Shown in pieces: positions 32,055 through 41,900 of a stretch of 64,000 nt of DNA; the first letter of the stretch is position 1; each line of letters begins with the position of its first letter. This DNA is from Candidatus Hydrogenedens sp. GTDB taxonomy: Bacteria; Hydrogenedentota; Hydrogenedentia; Hydrogenedentales; JAEUWI01. Made by a program: the position numbers and the translations under genes. Location of the stretch: the NCBI GenBank assembly GCA_016125095.1, contig WGMK01000014.1, positions 1 to 64,000 on the forward strand, in the 5' to 3' direction. The notes under the pieces are model-generated. The model was given only the letters and a program-made list of their open reading frames with translations. It was not told the origin of the DNA and did no database searches.

Positions 32055-33251
32055 ATGAAAGCAGTCATCATGGCGGCGGGAGAATCGACGCGGACCTTTC
32101 CGCTGACGGTCACGCGCCCGAAGGCCCTGCTGCCCATTGCCAACAAGACGATCCTCGAACGCCAGCTCGACAGCCTCGTGGGTATTGTGGACGGCGTGGT
32201 GCTCATCGTGGGCTATCGTCACGAGATGATCCGCGAACGCATGGGCGATCGCTATGCGGGCATCGGTATCGAATACGTGGTGCAGCAGGAGCGCAAGGGC
32301 ACGGGCCATGCGGTGCTGCAGTGCAAGGACCTGATTGCCGAGCCGTTCCTCGCGATGAACGGCGACGATCTGTGGGAGCCGGCCGACCTCGCGGCGGTGG
32401 CGGCAGAGGAGCAGGCGGCGCTCGCGAAGGTGGTAGACGATCCGCGCCTTTACGGCATCTATGAAGTAGACCGTAACGACTGCGTGGTGCGGCTGGTCGA
32501 GAAACCTAAGGAGGTGTTCAGCAACCTCGCGAACATCGGCGTATACAAGTTCACGCCCGAGGTGTTCGACGTGCTGGAACATACGCCGCCCTCGGAGCGC
32601 GGCGAGATCGAAATCACCAGCGCCATACAGACCCTCGCCGAGCGCGGGTGTTTCAAGGTCGTGCGCGCGCAGGGCTATTGGCTCGCCATCGGCTATCCCT
32701 GGCACCTGCTCGATGCCAACCAGTTCATCCTCGAGAACCATCTGCATGTCGAATCGTACGGCACGGTGAGTCCGTTGGCGGATCTCAACGGCGTAGTCAG
32801 CATCGGCCAGGGCACGGTCATCAAGGCGGGCGCGGTTATCGAGGGCCCGGTGCTCATCGGCGAACGCTGCGAAGTGGGCCCCAACTGCTACCTGCGCCCC
32901 GGCACCACGCTAGGCAACGGCTGCAAGGTAGGCCAGGGCAGCGAGGTGAAGAACTCGATTCTTATGGACGGCGCCAAGGTGCCGCACCTGAGCTACGTCG
33001 GCGACAGCGTGCTGGGCGAGGGCGTCAATCTCGGCTGCGGCACCGTGGTTGCCAATTTCCGCCACGACGGCAAGACGCACCGCTCGGAGTACAAGGGCGA
33101 GCTGGTCGACACCGGGCGGCGGAAGTTCGGCGCCATCATCGGCGACCACGTGCACACCGGGATCCACACCTCCATCTACCCCGGCCGGAAACTCTGGCCG
33201 CACACCAACACCCTCCCCGGCGAAATCGTCCGCGGCGACAAACGGGACTAG
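32055..33251 (+). CDS. Bifunctional sugar-1-phosphate nucleotidylyltransferase/acyltransferase (GlmU-like)
   Basis: The protein is 398 aa from the ATG at 32055. The N-terminal nucleotidyltransferase domain begins MKAVIMAAGESTRTFPLTVT (G-rich loop lacking the usual RMRPL arginine pattern) and has FLAMNGDDLWEP as metal site and VEKPKE. From about residue 245 a left-handed beta-helix of hexapeptide repeats follows (IGQGTVIKAGAVIEGPVLIG, IGERCEVGPNCYLRPGTTLG), with the acyltransferase-like HDGKTHRSEYKG and HVHTGIHTSIYPGRKLWP. The domain order and C-terminal motifs resemble the archaeal-type GlmU family rather than E. coli GlmU. Its sugar is not certain. Confidence 0.88.
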   Translation: MKAVIMAAGESTRTFPLTVTRPKALLPIANKTILERQLDSLVGIVDGVVLIVGYRHEMIRERMGDRYAGIGIEYVVQQERKGTGHAVLQCKDLIAEPFLAMNGDDLWEPADLAAVAAEEQAALAKVVDDPRLYGIYEVDRNDCVVRLVEKPKEVFSNLANIGVYKFTPEVFDVLEHTPPSERGEIEITSAIQTLAERGCFKVVRAQGYWLAIGYPWHLLDANQFILENHLHVESYGTVSPLADLNGVVSIGQGTVIKAGAVIEGPVLIGERCEVGPNCYLRPGTTLGNGCKVGQGSEVKNSILMDGAKVPHLSYVGDSVLGEGVNLGCGTVVANFRHDGKTHRSEYKGELVDTGRRKFGAIIGDHVHTGIHTSIYPGRKLWPHTNTLPGEIVRGDKRD

Positions 33252-33844
33252 GGGCCGCGCCTGCGGCAAATGGTGCAACAAGGAACCGCGCTGCCAGACA
33301 CTTTCAACAACCGCTGCCGCGGTTGGGAAGACGAATCCACAAACCCCGGGTAGCATCGCGAAGACGCGATGCAACGCCGGGGCTACGATGATGCAACCAC
33401 TTCCGTGGTTGTGCCGCCTCGGCGCACACCCGTCGCACGGTTGCAAGCACTACGCCATGGCGCGTTTCCCGCGCCTGCAACAAGAATGACCTTGCCGGCC
33501 GGGCTACGGAGACGCCACAACGCGAGGTTGGGACGAACTTGCAACGACATCCGATTGGCCGCTATGAACCAACTGCGGTAGCAGTTGAATCTTCGCAGTA
33601 CCCGGACGATGGTGCGTGCCTTGCGCCTACACAGGCCGAGTCATCATAGGTGTCTCGGCGCGCCAATAGTACGAACTTGCAACGACATCGGGCCGATCGC
33701 CACAGACCAACTGCGGTAGCAGTTGAACTATCGTAGCCCAGGGTTGCGCCGCGTCTTCGCGGGGCTAGCCTGGGAAAGAATCCGTAGCAAGAGAACCGCG
33801 GCAGCGGTTCATGAATCGCCCGTGGTTGTGTTGCCGCGCGCTTC
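33252..33844. repeat. Intergenic hairpin-repeat cluster 1
   Basis: There is no gene here. Five short hairpins of one family lie at 33308-33325, 33394-33411, 33570-33587, 33708-33725 and 33793-33810: stems CAACCGC/GCGGTTG, CAACCAC/GTGGTTG, CAACTGC/GCAGTTG (twice) and GAACCGC/GCGGTTC around 4-base loops. A second family (CCCCGGGTAGC...GCCGGGGCTACG) is at 33344-33387, with an inverted, compensated copy at 33733-33775. A 50-55 bp direct repeat starting ACGAACTTGCAACGACATC occurs near 33534 and 33672. Confidence 0.8.
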
Positions 33845-34927
33845 TTAATCCAGCAGCCCGATGAATTTGTGGACGGCCTTGGGGAAGGCGAAGGCCTCGA
33901 ATTCGCTGCGGGCGGCCCAGGTGAACTCGGTGTGCTCGCTGGGCTTGGGGTCCTTGCCGTTTAGCGGGGTGCATCGGTAGACCGTCATTGTCACCTTGAA
34001 GTGCGTGTAGGCGTGGCTGACGGCGGAGACCATGCCGCCGGGCTTCACGGGCAGCTTCAGCCCGGTCTTGCAGCCGGCTTCGAGCACCTGCTGGTGCGAC
34101 TGTCCGGGCCGTGTCTCGAAGGAAGGAAACTCCCACAGGCCGCCGAGCAGGCCTTCTTCCGGGCGCTTCACCAACAGGTATTGGCCGTCGCGCCGCACGA
34201 CCGCCACGACGAGATCCTTCAGGCCGGGCGGCTTCTTCGCGCTGCGGATGGGGCGCTCGGTCTCCACGCCGTGCTTGCGTGCCTGGCAGAAGTCAGCCAC
34301 CGGACAGCCTGCGCAGTCCGGCGTGCGCGGTGTGCAGATGCGCGCGCCGAGTTCCATCATCGCCTGGTTAAAGTCGCCCGGGTGCTTGCGCGAAAGCAGC
34401 AGGTTCGCCAGCCGCCAGAGTTCCTTGTCGGTCGCCGTGTCGTCGATGCTGGTTTCCACGTTGAACAGCCGCGACAGCACACGCTTCACATTGCCGTCCA
34501 CCACCGCCACCGGCTCGCCATAGGCAATCGAGGCGATCGCCGCGGCGGTATACCGCCCGATGCCCGGCAGCATCTGAAGCAGCTCGGCGGTCTTCGGCGG
34601 CGCGCCCCCGAAATCGTCGCGCACCACCTGGGCGGCGCGGTGCAGGTTGCGGGCTCGGGTGTAATAGCCGAGCCCTTCCCAGAGCTTGAGCACCTTGTCG
34701 AGCGGGGCATCGGCCAGCGCGCGCGCGTCGGGAAAAGTCTCGACGAAACGCTCGTAGTAAGGCAGCCCTTGGTCCACCCGCGTCTGCTGCAGAATCACCT
34801 CGGACAGCCAGATGCGGTAGGGGTCGCTGGTGCGGCGCCAAGGCAGATCGCGGGCCGCTTCCTGAAACCAGTGCAACAGCGCGCGCCGGAGCGCGGCCGC
34901 CTGTTCGAGCGGCGCGGCGGAATACAT
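33845..34927 (-). CDS. mutY: Adenine DNA glycosylase MutY
   Basis: A 360-aa enzyme that removes adenine mispaired with 8-oxoguanine. It has the helix-hairpin-helix LLQMLPGIGRYTAAAIASIA with the catalytic Asp in VAVVDGNVKRVLSR, Glu in WLSEVILQQTRV, and the 4Fe-4S ligands C-x6-C-x2-C-x5-C in CTPRTPDCAGCPVADFC. The C-terminal NUDIX-like 8-oxoG recognition domain (YLLVKRPEEGLLGGLWEFPSF) is complete. It starts 5 bp after the apaG stop, so it is the last gene of a minus-strand run. Confidence 0.96.
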   Translation of the reverse strand: MYSAAPLEQAAALRRALLHWFQEAARDLPWRRTSDPYRIWLSEVILQQTRVDQGLPYYERFVETFPDARALADAPLDKVLKLWEGLGYYTRARNLHRAAQVVRDDFGGAPPKTAELLQMLPGIGRYTAAAIASIAYGEPVAVVDGNVKRVLSRLFNVETSIDDTATDKELWRLANLLLSRKHPGDFNQAMMELGARICTPRTPDCAGCPVADFCQARKHGVETERPIRSAKKPPGLKDLVVAVVRRDGQYLLVKRPEEGLLGGLWEFPSFETRPGQSHQQVLEAGCKTGLKLPVKPGGMVSAVSHAYTHFKVTMTVYRCTPLNGKDPKPSEHTEFTWAARSEFEAFAFPKAVHKFIGLLD

Positions 34928-34932
34928 CGGGC

Positions 34933-35319
34933 CTAGTTGCTCAAGGCGGGGATGTAGAGCTTGAAGGGCGAGATCTCGACCTCGAAGGGCGCGCCGTTCT
35001 CGTCTTCCATGTGATACGTGCCGCGCATGACGCCGTATTGGGTGATCAGCGGGCAGGTGCTCGTGTACTCGAAACTCTCGCCCGGCGGAATCGTGGGCTG
35101 CTGACCCACCACGCCGCGTCCCTTCACCTCTTCCACCTGGCCGAGGCCGTCGGTGATGATCCAGTGGCGGCGCAGCAGCGTGGCCGCGCGCTGGCCTTCA
35201 TTGGTGATGCGGATGCGGTACGCGTACACGTACAGCGGTTCCTCGGGATCCGAGTGCTCCGGGATGTAGGTGGCGCGGACGCTCACGCGGATCTTGTTGG
35301 TGACCTGCTCCGATACCAT
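34933..35319 (-). CDS. apaG: ApaG family protein
   Basis: The protein is 128 aa from the ATG at 35319, preceded by GGGG. It is a single fibronectin-III-like ApaG domain: VRATYIPEHSDPEEPLYVYA, YRIRITNEGQRAATLLRRHW, GEGVVGQQP-like GRGVVGQQPTIPPGESFEYTS and GTYHMEDENGAPFEVEIS. ApaG proteins have been linked to Co2+ and Mg2+ handling and to protein interaction; the role is not settled. A GTG/ATG extension upstream is open but lacks family similarity. It is directly upstream of mutY. Confidence 0.92.
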   Translation of the reverse strand: MVSEQVTNKIRVSVRATYIPEHSDPEEPLYVYAYRIRITNEGQRAATLLRRHWIITDGLGQVEEVKGRGVVGQQPTIPPGESFEYTSTCPLITQYGVMRGTYHMEDENGAPFEVEISPFKLYIPALSN

Positions 35320-35412
35320 GACAATCCCCACCGGGCCCCGCGCCCGTGTAACGTATACTATACGTGGACGCGAGCGCGGCCGCAACTCTGCCCGACCCAC
35401 CCCCTGTTGGGG

Positions 35413-36423
35413 TCAGGGCTTAGCGGCCTCGGGACGCTCGGGTGCCGCGGGCCGTTGCACCGGGTCCGGGCGTGTGGGCCGCTCGGGCCGGGTAGGGCGT
35501 TGAATCTCCGGGCGCGATACTTCCGGGCGGTCGGCGGTAGGCCGGTGAATACCCTTGCGCAGTTCCGGCAGCGGCGGCAAGAGGTCCAGCGACATCGGCT
35601 GAATCGGCGGCGGGGCGGTCTTGGGCGGCCATTCCGCCGCGTCGCCTCCCGCGGCATCTTTCCAGCGGCGCCCGGATAGCGCCTTCAAGTAGGCCGCATA
35701 ATCCACCGGGGTGCGCCGCAGGGTGCGGTGCCACCAACGAATCCAGTCGCGCGCCTGTACCTCTTCCGCCAGCGCCAGCTCGCGCCGGTGGTTCACCCAG
35801 AAGCGCGTGGGGTGCGCGGCGTAGTGCCGCGAGAGCGCCGACATCAGCCCGCCGGATTCCTGTTCCAGGATCAGCGCCTGCCGCCACCACGGGAAGGCCT
35901 TGGTCTGAGCCAGCGGATCGGCGTTGAGCGCATCGAAGGCCCCGAAGAGCGAGGACAGCGCGCCTTGCAGGCCGTCGCGCAGCAGCGGTTCGAGGGCGTC
36001 GTTCGATTCGCCGGGTTTCACCTCACCCGAGAACAGGCGCATCGCCAGCTCCGGGTTGGCGCGCAACAGCCACTGGTTGTCGGACCACGCATCGCCCAGC
36101 TTGCGCTGATCGAGCGAGGCGCGCTCGAAGCGCTCGACGCGTTGTCGGAGCGCGTCGTCGCGTTCCACCGCCTCGTAGTAGGCGTCCATGGCGTCCGCGG
36201 CGTCCGGTTCCTTTACCAGCCATTCGTCCAGCCGCACGGCCAGGGGGTAGTAGTCGGGAATCGCGGCAAGCTTAAGCCACTCGGTCTCGGCGGCGCGCTC
36301 GCGCGGGTGCGCCTCCAGCCAGGCGATGTAGCCCGCAGCATGGGGGGCCAATTCAACCGGTAGTTCGAGGGATGCGGTATCGGCCCCGAGCAAAGCACAC
36401 GCCAGGGCAAGCAGCGCGTTCAC
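35413..36423 (-). CDS. Exported helical protein of unknown function, Pro/Arg-rich tail
   Basis: The protein is 336 aa from the GTG at 36423, whose codon overlaps the stop of the upstream dehydrogenase as GTGA; this coupling and the signal-like start (NALLALACALLGADTAS) decide the start. Residues about 20-265 are helical with many Trp (LGDAWSDNQWLLRANPELAM, FPWWRQALILEQESGGLMSA). The last 60 residues are a Pro/Arg-rich repeat of RPT/RPE units, probably disordered. I recognise no family. It is exported or membrane-associated in a run with the G1P dehydrogenase, apaG and mutY. Confidence 0.7.
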   Translation of the reverse strand: MNALLALACALLGADTASLELPVELAPHAAGYIAWLEAHPRERAAETEWLKLAAIPDYYPLAVRLDEWLVKEPDAADAMDAYYEAVERDDALRQRVERFERASLDQRKLGDAWSDNQWLLRANPELAMRLFSGEVKPGESNDALEPLLRDGLQGALSSLFGAFDALNADPLAQTKAFPWWRQALILEQESGGLMSALSRHYAAHPTRFWVNHRRELALAEEVQARDWIRWWHRTLRRTPVDYAAYLKALSGRRWKDAAGGDAAEWPPKTAPPPIQPMSLDLLPPLPELRKGIHRPTADRPEVSRPEIQRPTRPERPTRPDPVQRPAAPERPEAAKP

Positions 36424-37730
36424 GGCGCGATACCCGCCTCCGCAGCGAGATCCAGCACCGTGAAACGATTGCGGATATACCGTGCGCCGCGCTTGGCCCG
36501 CTCGAACTCCAACGGGTCGGCCAAGGTGTCCTCCGCGCGGATCGGCCCGCCGGAATCGGCGATGCATTGCGCCACGGCGGCGGCGGGACGCAGGTCATCG
36601 GCCAGCGCCTCGCGCAGCATCGGCAGTTTCTCCTTGAACAGCGCGATTTCCTGGACCAGGCCCATCCGATCCAGCGCCTTCTCGCTCCACTGTTCCCACA
36701 CTTCCTTGCCCACCTTCTTGCCCCAGTCCTTGAGCACGTTCTTGTGAATCGCGTCCTGCGACAAATGCCTGTCGGCCAGCGAAGCGGGGTCGATGGCGTC
36801 GGCATCCATGGCCAGCAGCTTCTCCCAGAGCTCCAGCGCGTAAAGCGTGCCGATGCCGACCTGCGTGCCGTGGAGATCGTTGGGCGTGCCGTAGAGCGCG
36901 TGCTTCATGTCCACATAGTGCGAGATGAGGTGTTCGCCGCCCGAGGCCGGGGCGGACGAGCCCGCGAGCACCATGCCGAAGCCGGAGAGCAGCAGCGCCT
37001 CCATCACCAGGGCCGCGCCCTCGGGCGTGCCGCGCCCGATGTTCTTCGCCTGATCGAAGATGCGCTGCTGGATGCCATCGACAATGCGCCGGGGCCGATC
37101 GCTGTAGTCGCCGCCGCGCAGGTGGTGCGCCGCGTGCCAGTCCGTGGTCGAGGAACACTTGGAAAGAAAGTCCGCCACGCCGGCGGCGGTCATCCGCTGC
37201 GGCGCCGTGGCCAGCACACGCGGATCGGCGAAGACGCCCAAGGCCGGCGCGCAGGGCAGCGTGCGCTTGAGTCCGCGCACCTTCAGCGCCACGATGCTCG
37301 AGGTGTAGCCGTTCATCGAGGCGGCGGTGCCGTAGAGCAGCACCGGCTTGCCCAGGCTGGAACCGGCGGACTTCGCGAGATCGCAGATGGAGCCCGACCC
37401 GACGGCCACGAAGAAATCCGCGTCCATGCCCTTCACCGCCACGTCCGCCGCCAGCTTGTCGCTCGCGTCGATGGGGTCCGCCGGATACACATGCTCGGTA
37501 ACTTTCTTGCCCGCGCGTCCGAGCGCCTCGTAGGGCGCTTCGCCTGCTGCCGCCCGCGTATTGCGGTCGCTTAGCACGAAGGCCTTCTTGCCGCAGCGCG
37601 CAGCCGCCATGTCGGCCAGCTGCACCGCGGCATCCTCGCCCACGCAACAGCACCCGATGGGCACCTCATTCAGGAAATCGAAGCCGCGTTGTTCGTCCGG
37701 CGGCACGGTGGAAAGGCGTAGTTCGAGCAT
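36420..37730 (-). CDS. sn-glycerol-1-phosphate dehydrogenase-like enzyme
   Basis: A 436-aa member of the iron/zinc-dependent dehydroquinate synthase-like superfamily. The nucleotide-binding segment is FFVAVGSGSICDLAKSAGSS; the substrate region is GTAASMNGYTSSIVALKV; metal ligands are likely Asp in TAAGVADFLSK and His residues in SGGEHLISHYV and DLHGTQVGIG. The family makes sn-glycerol-1-phosphate from DHAP, the archaeal-type lipid backbone; bacterial members (AraM-like) are known. Whether this organism makes G1P lipids cannot be judged. It is translationally coupled to the next gene. Confidence 0.82.
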   Translation of the reverse strand: MLELRLSTVPPDEQRGFDFLNEVPIGCCCVGEDAAVQLADMAAARCGKKAFVLSDRNTRAAAGEAPYEALGRAGKKVTEHVYPADPIDASDKLAADVAVKGMDADFFVAVGSGSICDLAKSAGSSLGKPVLLYGTAASMNGYTSSIVALKVRGLKRTLPCAPALGVFADPRVLATAPQRMTAAGVADFLSKCSSTTDWHAAHHLRGGDYSDRPRRIVDGIQQRIFDQAKNIGRGTPEGAALVMEALLLSGFGMVLAGSSAPASGGEHLISHYVDMKHALYGTPNDLHGTQVGIGTLYALELWEKLLAMDADAIDPASLADRHLSQDAIHKNVLKDWGKKVGKEVWEQWSEKALDRMGLVQEIALFKEKLPMLREALADDLRPAAAVAQCIADSGGPIRAEDTLADPLEFERAKRGARYIRNRFTVLDLAAEAGIAP

Positions 37731-37875
37731 GAGAACGGATTCCAGCGGCTGAGGTTATCGGGGTCTGGAATCACAGTAACGCGGTTCGGCGGAAACTTTC
37801 CACCGGACCTCTGCCCTGCGGTCGCGACGCGCGGCTGCAGGGCGCGTATCCGGCGTGGTTAGCGCCGGGAAGGCC

Positions 37876-38319
37876 CTACAACTGGCCGCCGGTCTTCTCG
37901 TAAAGGGCCGCGATGTCCCGGTCGATTTCGGAGATACCGTCGCGGATCGACGTCTCGAGCCGGGCGACCTCGTCCGCCTTCATGGGGAACGCGGCGAGCG
38001 CGCCATCCAGGAAATCTTCCGGCGAGCCCGCTGTGAAGGCATTCGCGAGCTGCGTGATCGTGGCGATATTGAGGCACCGGCCATTGAACTTGCGTGCCTT
38101 CAAGATGGCGATGTCGTCTGCGGACACGTCATACTGCGCCAGGCCATCCAAGTCCGGGCTGCCCGTTTTTTCGCGCAGCAGCAGCTCGACATGGAACGCA
38201 ATACGGGACAACCATTCATTGCACCACTCGTCGGATTTCGCCCGGTGTTCGCGGTAGCGGCGATCCTCCGCATCCTGCGCCAGGGCGCATACCGTGGCAG
38301 ATATCGATTCTGTCGCCAT
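37876..38319 (-). CDS. Hypothetical helical protein
   Basis: The protein is 147 aa from the ATG at 38319, preceded by GAGGAGAAG, a strong ribosome site. It is predicted mostly helical and acidic, with no signal peptide or membrane segment. A phrase such as IAILKARKFNGRCLNIATIT is the only distinctive part. It follows the 129-aa gene by 61 bp on the same strand and may be cotranscribed. No family recognised. Confidence 0.65.
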   Translation of the reverse strand: MATESISATVCALAQDAEDRRYREHRAKSDEWCNEWLSRIAFHVELLLREKTGSPDLDGLAQYDVSADDIAILKARKFNGRCLNIATITQLANAFTAGSPEDFLDGALAAFPMKADEVARLETSIRDGISEIDRDIAALYEKTGGQL

Positions 38320-38380
38320 GTTGCTTCTCCTCGTGGCCGGAAGCCGCGCTTCCGCCGTCGGGCCGCCAGTGCGCGGGAAC

Positions 38381-38770
38381 CTAGGGCCGCGCACGATCAA
38401 TCAATTTACCAGCCTCGTCCAGGTATGTGTCGAATTCGCTGAATACCTTCTCTACCGCGCTGCGCGTGGCTTTCGAGCGGCCCCGGGTCTTGGGGTCTTC
38501 CAGCAGTTGGATTTCCGCGTCGACCCACGCCAGCTTACCTGCGGCGCACGCAAGGCGATCACGGATCGAAGCGAACGACGTGTCGTCGAGACTGTCCAAC
38601 GCCCGCTGTGCAGCGGCAGTAACACTGCCGGGATTCGCTGGGAAGGATTGGCTTATTTCGGTCATCGTGTCCAATCGCCGCATTTCAACGGCCATCCAGA
38701 GCCGACGGGACTCTACGACGCGATCGGTCAACCGCTGGATCAACTGTCCCGCCAGTTCGCGATTGGGCAA
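38381..38770 (-). CDS. Hypothetical helical protein, TTG start
   Basis: A 129-aa, helical, cytosolic-looking protein. The start is TTG at 38770, supported by GGGAGGGGAG 4-5 bases upstream and by the lack of an ATG with a ribosome site. Leu/Arg/Glu heptad-like spacing (AGQLIQRLTDRVVESRRLWM; DAEIQLLEDPKT) suggests a helical bundle or coiled coil. No family recognised. It pairs with the 147-aa gene downstream. Confidence 0.6.
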   Translation of the reverse strand: MPNRELAGQLIQRLTDRVVESRRLWMAVEMRRLDTMTEISQSFPANPGSVTAAAQRALDSLDDTSFASIRDRLACAAGKLAWVDAEIQLLEDPKTRGRSKATRSAVEKVFSEFDTYLDEAGKLIDRARP

Positions 38771-38994
38771 CGTGCTCCCCTCCCGAGAGTCGATTGGTGC
38801 TTCATAAAGTCTGTGCTAGAAATGCGTTAACATTCCGCCAGACAATATGGTCGTACTGCATAGCACGATGCCCGCGGTCTTTTCAATTTTTACATTCTTT
38901 CCTATCGACTATATTCGCGCAGACTTGAGTCTCCGGTCAAGCCGCCAATAGGAGTTATACCACAAAACACGGAAAACAAGGACGTGATGCGTCG

Positions 38995-41900
38995 CTATCC
39001 CCGCGTCGCGCAAACACTTATTGCTTGTCCGCTGACCGCCTTCAGGTCTTCCCGCATGAGGGCGCCGAGCTGGTCGGCCTGGGGCCGGTGCCAGATATCA
39101 TAATGGCACGCATCCACTACGCGCATGGTGACGCCACCCTTGCAGAGCGCCTTCCAGCGGGGGGTATCGCGCAGGCCCCATTCGGAGGCCATGTACAGCG
39201 TGATCGCGCCGCCGTATGGCTCTGGCCTATAGGCGTCCACGGCGTCGTAGTAGGCCCCGATAAACAAGGCATGCCGGTGGGCCTGGGCCAATTCTTTCTG
39301 GTCTGCGGCGGCGCGGCGCTGTGCGCGGCGGCTCAGGTAGCGCATGAGCCGCTCTTGCGTGGCCTTTGTCTTTTCTTTCCACTTCGCGGCGGCGTAGCGC
39401 CAGCCCAATTTGCGCAGGTTGCGCGCATGCCGCTCGAAATTGCTGTACGTCTGCTTCGTGTCCCAGAAGGTGTCCACCATGGCCACCAAGCGCACCACGT
39501 CGCCTGCGGCAGTCAGCTGCCGTGCCATTTCATACGCGACCATCGTGTCGCGGCAATAGCCCCCCAGGGCGTAGGGCCCCTCGGGGCGGCAGCTCTTAAT
39601 CTCGTCGATAAACATTGCGGCCACATCGGCCACGTTGTGGAAGGCATAACCGCCATCGTCTTCCTGCAGGCCGAAGATGTTGAGCGAATACACCGGCTGA
39701 TCCGGGCCGAGCGTATCCTTGATGGCCGGTAGCAGGTCGGTGGAGCCGACGAAGAATAGCGGTACGCAGCTGCCCTCGGGCTGAATGGGATGCAGCGCCA
39801 CGCGTGCGGGTGCACTCTCTTCCTCGGCATCGACGATGCGTGCCAGCAGGGCAACCGTGGGCGCCTGGTAGAGCCGGAGCGGCGAGAGGCGCCGGCCGAA
39901 CTGCCGTTCGATGTGGCTGAGCAGAATGACGCCTTGCAGCGAGTGACCGCCGATCTCGAAGAAGTTGTCGTTGCGCCCCACCTGGCCGATGCCCAGCACC
40001 TTGCACCAAAGCCGCGCCATGCGCCATTCCGTAGGGCCCTGTGGCCGCTGATCGTCGTCGATGACCGCGTTTCCGGCTTGCTCCGGATCGGGCAGCGACC
40101 TGTAATCCACCTTTCCACTCGTGTTTAGCGGCAGCGCCGAGAGCGCCATGACGGCCGTCGGGCGCATATAATCGGGCATCCGCGCCCCCACTTCTTCCCG
40201 GCATGCGGTCTCAAGCCCGTCTAGCGGCTGGCCTGCAGGCGGCACCACATAAGCGATAAGGCGTTGTATCCCGCCGTCGCCCACGTGCAGCGTGGCGGCG
40301 GCATCGGCCACGCCGTCGCACGTCCGCAAGAAGGCCTCGACTTCGTCGAGCTCGACCCGGAATCCGCGGTACTTCACCTGCCGGTCCTGACGACCCAGGT
40401 AAAGCAGCTGGCCGTCTTCGCGGTAGCGCACGCGGTCGCCGGTCTTGTACAGGCGTCCTTCGCCAAAGGGGTTCGGGAGAAAGCGCTCGGCGGTCAGCTC
40501 GGGCCGGTTGTGATAGCCGAGGGCCACCTGCGGTCCGCCGACGTAGAGCTCTCCCGGCAGGCCGTCCGGAACCAGGCACATGCGGCGGTCGAGCACGAGG
40601 GCGGTGGCGCCCGGCACGGGGCGGCCGATGGGCGCCTCGCCGGGTTCGTCATCCACGAAGGCGGCCGTCGCCACCACCGTTGTTTCCGTCGGGCCATAGG
40701 TATTGATGAGCTGCACCCCAGACGGCACATGCGCGCGCCACCGCGCCAGTTCCTCGGCGCGCATCGCCTCGCCGCCGGTGAGCAGCGCGCGCACGCAGGG
40801 CGGCGGCTGCACGTTCGCCATGTCATTGGCGAGGATATTCCAGTAGCCGGTGGGCATGTCGAGCACCGTGACTCCGGCCTCGGCGCAGGCCTCATAGAAG
40901 GCCGACGGCGTGGCAAGCATTTCGTCGGTGCGCAGCACCAGTTTCAATCCGTGGCACAAGGGCACGAAAATCTCTTCGACTGCAGCGTCGAAGCTGATCG
41001 AGGAGAACTGGATGAAGCAGTCGTCCGGCCGGATGCGGTAGAGGCCATAAGCGCCGTGAATGTACGCCGCGAAGGCCGCATGGTGGATCATCACGCCCTT
41101 CGGCAAGCCGGTGGTGCCAGAGGTGTAGATCATGTAGGCGGGATCCTGCGGCCCGGCGGGTAATGCCTCGGCGGCTTCGTTAGCGGCGGGCCAAGATTCC
41201 GGTTCGTCCAGGAAGATCAGGGTCTCCACGCGGCCCCTCCAGCGGGGTTCCAGTTCTCGTACCGTCGCCACCACCCGGATGCCCGAGTCCTGCGCCAGGT
41301 AGTCGAGACGCTCGTCGGGATAGGCGGGGTCGATGGGCACATAGGCCGCGCCCGCGCGGAGAATGCCGAGCATCCCCGCGATGGCCTCGAAAGAACGGGG
41401 CGCACTGAGGCCGACAAATACGCCGGGACCCGCGCCGAGCGATCGAAGTGCGGCGGCGAGTGCGGCCGTGTGCGCCTCGAGTTCTCCATAGCTCAGCGTG
41501 CGGCCTGCCTGGTAAAGCGCTACCTGGTCCGGCGCCTTGCGGGCAGCCGCCTCGAACCAGTCCATCGTCCGCCCCGGCGGCGCTACGTAAGGCGGCGGCT
41601 GCCGTTCGACCAGCAGCGCGCGGCGCTCGTCCTCCGAGAGCATCCGGAGGCCGTCGAGGGTTTTGTCCGGGGACGACGCCATGTCCTCGATAACAACTCC
41701 GAGGTGCCGCACGAGCCGCGTGATATCGGCGCTGCGGTAGAGTGCCTCGTCGTATTCCGCCACCACCTCGATTCGTTCGCCCGCGTATACCGCCAGCGTA
41801 AGCGCGCCCGGGGTCTTCTCCAGCAGCCGGAAACGACGATTGGTCCAGTTGCCCGCACGCGATCGGATCAGCTGGTCGAGAATGCCGTACTCGAAGATGA

